Below, piece by piece: positions 61,847 to 64,000 of a DNA stretch of 64,000 nt (positions are counted from its first letter, which is position 1; the number at the start of each line of letters is the position of its first letter). This DNA is from Niveispirillum sp943371025 (GTDB lineage Bacteria; Pseudomonadota; Alphaproteobacteria; Azospirillales; Azospirillaceae). A program made the position numbers and the translations under genes. The stretch is from contig CALRTC020000001.1 of the NCBI GenBank assembly GCA_943371025.1, positions 124,001 through 188,000 on the forward strand, given 5' to 3'. Under the pieces are notes generated by a model, which made no database searches, was not told where the DNA came from, and saw only the letters and a program-made list of their open reading frames with translations.

Positions 61847-61911
61847 AGAGGAGAGAATATGGGAAGCGAGATCGATTTTGCTGCCGGCGCGACCCGCACG
61901 GGAGGGGTGGC

Positions 61912-63096
61912 ATGAGCAGGCGTGATGCCGTCATCGTCTCCACGGCCCGCACGCCGATCGGGCGGGCCTTCAAGGGGAGCTTCAACGCGACCCCGGCACC
62001 GACACTGGCCGCCCACGCCATCCGGGCCGCCGTGGCACGGGCGGGCATCGACCCCGCCGATATCGGCGATGTTGTGGTCGGGGCGGCCCTGCAGCAGGGG
62101 TCGCAGGTTGCCATTGGCCGGAATGCCGCCCTGCGTGCCGGCCTGCCGGTGACGGTTGCCGGCCAGTCGATTGACCGCCAATGCGCATCCGGCCTGATGG
62201 CGGTGGCGACGGCGGCCAAGCAGGTGATCGTCGATGGCATGGATATCTGCGTGGCGGCGGGGGTGGAATCCATTTCCCTGGTCCAGGGGCCATCCATGCG
62301 CGGCGATCCGGACGCAGAGCTGCTGGCCATGGTTCCGACCGCCTATATGCCCATGCTGGAAACAGCGGAGATCGTGGCCAGGCGCTATGGCATCAGCCGG
62401 GGGCGGATGGACGAATATGCCCTGCTGTCACAGCAGCGCACAGCCCGGGCCCAGGCGGCAGGTGCGTTCGACGCGGAGATCGTGCCCGTCACGGCCCGCA
62501 TGGCCGTGATCGACAAGGCGACGGGGCACACCATCTTCCGCGATGTGTCGGTGACGCGGGACGAGGGCAACCGTCCCGACACGACGCTGGAGGGGCTGGC
62601 GGCGCTGCGGCCGGCCGTCGGCCCCGACGGCTGCGTCACGGCCGGTAATGCCAGTCAGCTTTCCGACGGGTCGTCAGCCTGTGTGCTGATGGATCAGGAT
62701 ACGGCCGTGCGACGGGGGCTGCGGCCCTTGGGACGCTATCTGGGCATGGCGGTGGCGGGGACGGAACCGGACGAGATGGGCATCGGCCCTGTCTTCGCCG
62801 TACCGAAGCTGCTGGCACGGTACGGGCTGAAGATCGACGATATCGGCCTCTGGGAGCTGAACGAGGCCTTTGCCGTGCAGGTGCTTTACTGTGCCGACCG
62901 CCTGGGCATTCCGCCGGACATTCTGAATGTGAATGGTGGCGGCATCTCCGTCGGCCACCCCTATGGCATGTCCGGCACCCGCATGGTGGGCCATGCCCTG
63001 ATCGAGGGGCGGCGCCGGGGTGTGCGGCACGTCGTCGTGACCATGTGTGTCGGCGGCGGCATGGGTGCCGCCGGCCTTTTCGAGGTGCTGTACTGA
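61912..63096 (+). CDS. Thiolase (acyl-CoA acetyltransferase)
   Basis: Thiolase of 394 residues. The nucleophile is Cys91 in DRQCASGLMAV; His349 in ISVGHPYGMSGTRM and Cys379 in TMCVGGGMGAAG complete the site; ELNEAFA is present. Degradative enzymes cleave 3-oxoacyl-CoA; biosynthetic ones condense acetyl-CoA. SVGHPYGM replaces the more common GHPxGxSG slightly (GHPYGMSG fits). GGAGGGG precedes ATG 61912. It is 42 bases upstream of a biotin carboxylase, suggesting a pathway that ends in acyl-CoA thiolysis and carboxylation. Confidence 0.93.
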   Translation: MSRRDAVIVSTARTPIGRAFKGSFNATPAPTLAAHAIRAAVARAGIDPADIGDVVVGAALQQGSQVAIGRNAALRAGLPVTVAGQSIDRQCASGLMAVATAAKQVIVDGMDICVAAGVESISLVQGPSMRGDPDAELLAMVPTAYMPMLETAEIVARRYGISRGRMDEYALLSQQRTARAQAAGAFDAEIVPVTARMAVIDKATGHTIFRDVSVTRDEGNRPDTTLEGLAALRPAVGPDGCVTAGNASQLSDGSSACVLMDQDTAVRRGLRPLGRYLGMAVAGTEPDEMGIGPVFAVPKLLARYGLKIDDIGLWELNEAFAVQVLYCADRLGIPPDILNVNGGGISVGHPYGMSGTRMVGHALIEGRRRGVRHVVVTMCVGGGMGAAGLFEVLY

Positions 63097-63138
63097 CCCC
63101 GCGCCCTGTCGCCACCGGGCGATAGCATGGAGAGACCA

Positions 63139-64000
63139 ATGGAAAAGTTATTGGTGGCGAACCGGGGCGAGATTGCCATCCGGATTGCACGCGCCGCCAG
63201 GATGCTGGGGCAGACCACTGTCGCCATCCATGCGACCGACGAGGCGGACGCGCCCCATTGCCGCCATGCTGACGAAAGCTGGTCTTTGCCGGGACAGGGG
63301 CCAGCCGCCTATCTGGATATGGCGTCGATCATCGACGTCGCCATACGGACCGGGTGCAGGTCGGTCCATCCCGGCTATGGCTTCCTCAGCGAGAATGCCG
63401 CCTTTGCCCGGGCCTGCGCGGCATCCGGGCTGACCTTCATCGGTCCGTCGCCCGAAACGCTGGACCTGTTCGGCAACAAGATCGCCGCCCGTGCCTTGGC
63501 GATACGGCTGGGTGTGCCCGTCGCTGCCGGTACCGATGGCCCGACATCGCTGGATCAGGCACATGCCTTTGCACTGGTGCAGGGGCCGGTCATGCTGAAG
63601 GCGGTGGCCGGCGGTGGCGGACGCGGCATGCGGGTCGTGCATGATCCGGCCGACCTGGAACAGGCCTACGCACGCTGTGCGTCGGAAGCCATGATGGCCT
63701 TCGGCAATGGCGACCTGTATGTGGAACGGCTGTTGCCGGCGGCCCGCCATATCGAGGTGCAGGTGGTCGGCGATGGTGACGGTCGGGTCAGCCATCTGTG
63801 GGAACGGGACTGCTCCATCCAGCGCCGCCACCAGAAGCTGGTCGAGATCGCGCCGGCGCCTGAACTGGCCCCCGCCCTTCGCCAGCGCCTGATCGATGCC
63901 TCCCTGACCCTGGCCCGTCATGTCGCCTACAAGGGCCTTGGCACATTCGAGTTTCTTGTGGCCGGTCCGGATTTCTGGTTCATCGAGGCCAACCCGCGGC
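63139..64000 (+). CDS. Acyl-CoA carboxylase biotin-carboxylase subunit (cut by window end)
   Basis: Open to the last base, 287 residues visible. MEKLLVANRGEIAIRIARAAR is the biotin carboxylase start. SVHPGYGFLSENAAFA, the glycine-rich GGGGRGMR near 155, ERDCSIQRRHQKLVEIAPAP near 223 and FIEANPR follow. Family members provide the carboxybiotin for acetyl-, propionyl-, methylcrotonyl- or geranyl-CoA carboxylase; the rest and the carboxyltransferase lie beyond the window, so the substrate cannot be named. GGAGAG lies just before the ATG. Confidence 0.92.
   Translation, partial: MEKLLVANRGEIAIRIARAARMLGQTTVAIHATDEADAPHCRHADESWSLPGQGPAAYLDMASIIDVAIRTGCRSVHPGYGFLSENAAFARACAASGLTFIGPSPETLDLFGNKIAARALAIRLGVPVAAGTDGPTSLDQAHAFALVQGPVMLKAVAGGGGRGMRVVHDPADLEQAYARCASEAMMAFGNGDLYVERLLPAARHIEVQVVGDGDGRVSHLWERDCSIQRRHQKLVEIAPAPELAPALRQRLIDASLTLARHVAYKGLGTFEFLVAGPDFWFIEANPR

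Overview
The window is about 64 kb of high-GC DNA with dense, operon-rich coding. It looks like chromosome of a Gram-negative alphaproteobacterium. Supporting signs are a fused SecDF, an FdsGBACD-type NAD formate dehydrogenase, several TonB-dependent receptors, RND and EmrAB-type pumps and Acr3-type arsenic resistance. An Azospirillaceae-like organism (Niveispirillum/Azospirillum relatives) would fit, but that is inference. I found no rRNA, tRNA, CRISPR array, insertion sequence or phage gene.

Layout. 0.3-11 kb holds a WecA/MraY-like sugar-phosphate transferase, a PepSY plus cytochrome b561 pair, SecDF, a marR-emrA-emrB drug-efflux operon, an orphan periplasmic solute-binding protein and small membrane proteins. 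11.2-21.5 kb is a complete guanidine-utilisation operon: guanidine-I (ykkC) riboswitch, ABC transporter (binding protein, permease, ATPase), two DUF1989 carboxyguanidine deiminase subunits, the carboxylase usually annotated as urea carboxylase, and allophanate hydrolase. Large palindromic elements interrupt it at two gene junctions. Two hot-dog thioesterases follow, then a third palindrome and a c-type cytochrome.

23.7-35.5 kb is a formate module on the minus strand: LysR regulator, fdsG, fdsB, a DUF433/DUF5615 toxin-antitoxin-like pair, fdsA, fdhD, fdsD and an oxalate/formate-type MFS carrier. A small lower-GC RTX protein and a divergent unknown gene lie between the LysR gene and fdsG. The TA-like pair inside the fds operon is the most unusual arrangement here.

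35.5-46 kb has a secreted M28 peptidase facing a large secreted GH2 glycosidase, then an RND permease with a downstream membrane fusion protein. 46-64 kb is catabolic: an acyl-CoA synthetase, and on the minus strand a VOC dioxygenase-like protein, FAH-family protein, flavin monooxygenase and TonB-dependent receptor, with a divergent TetR gene at two tandem 13-bp palindromes. This looks like uptake and ring-cleavage degradation of an unknown aromatic or related compound. A second TetR gene and an arsR-arsC-acr3-arsH operon follow. The window ends in a second TonB receptor, a thiolase and a biotin carboxylase cut by the window edge.
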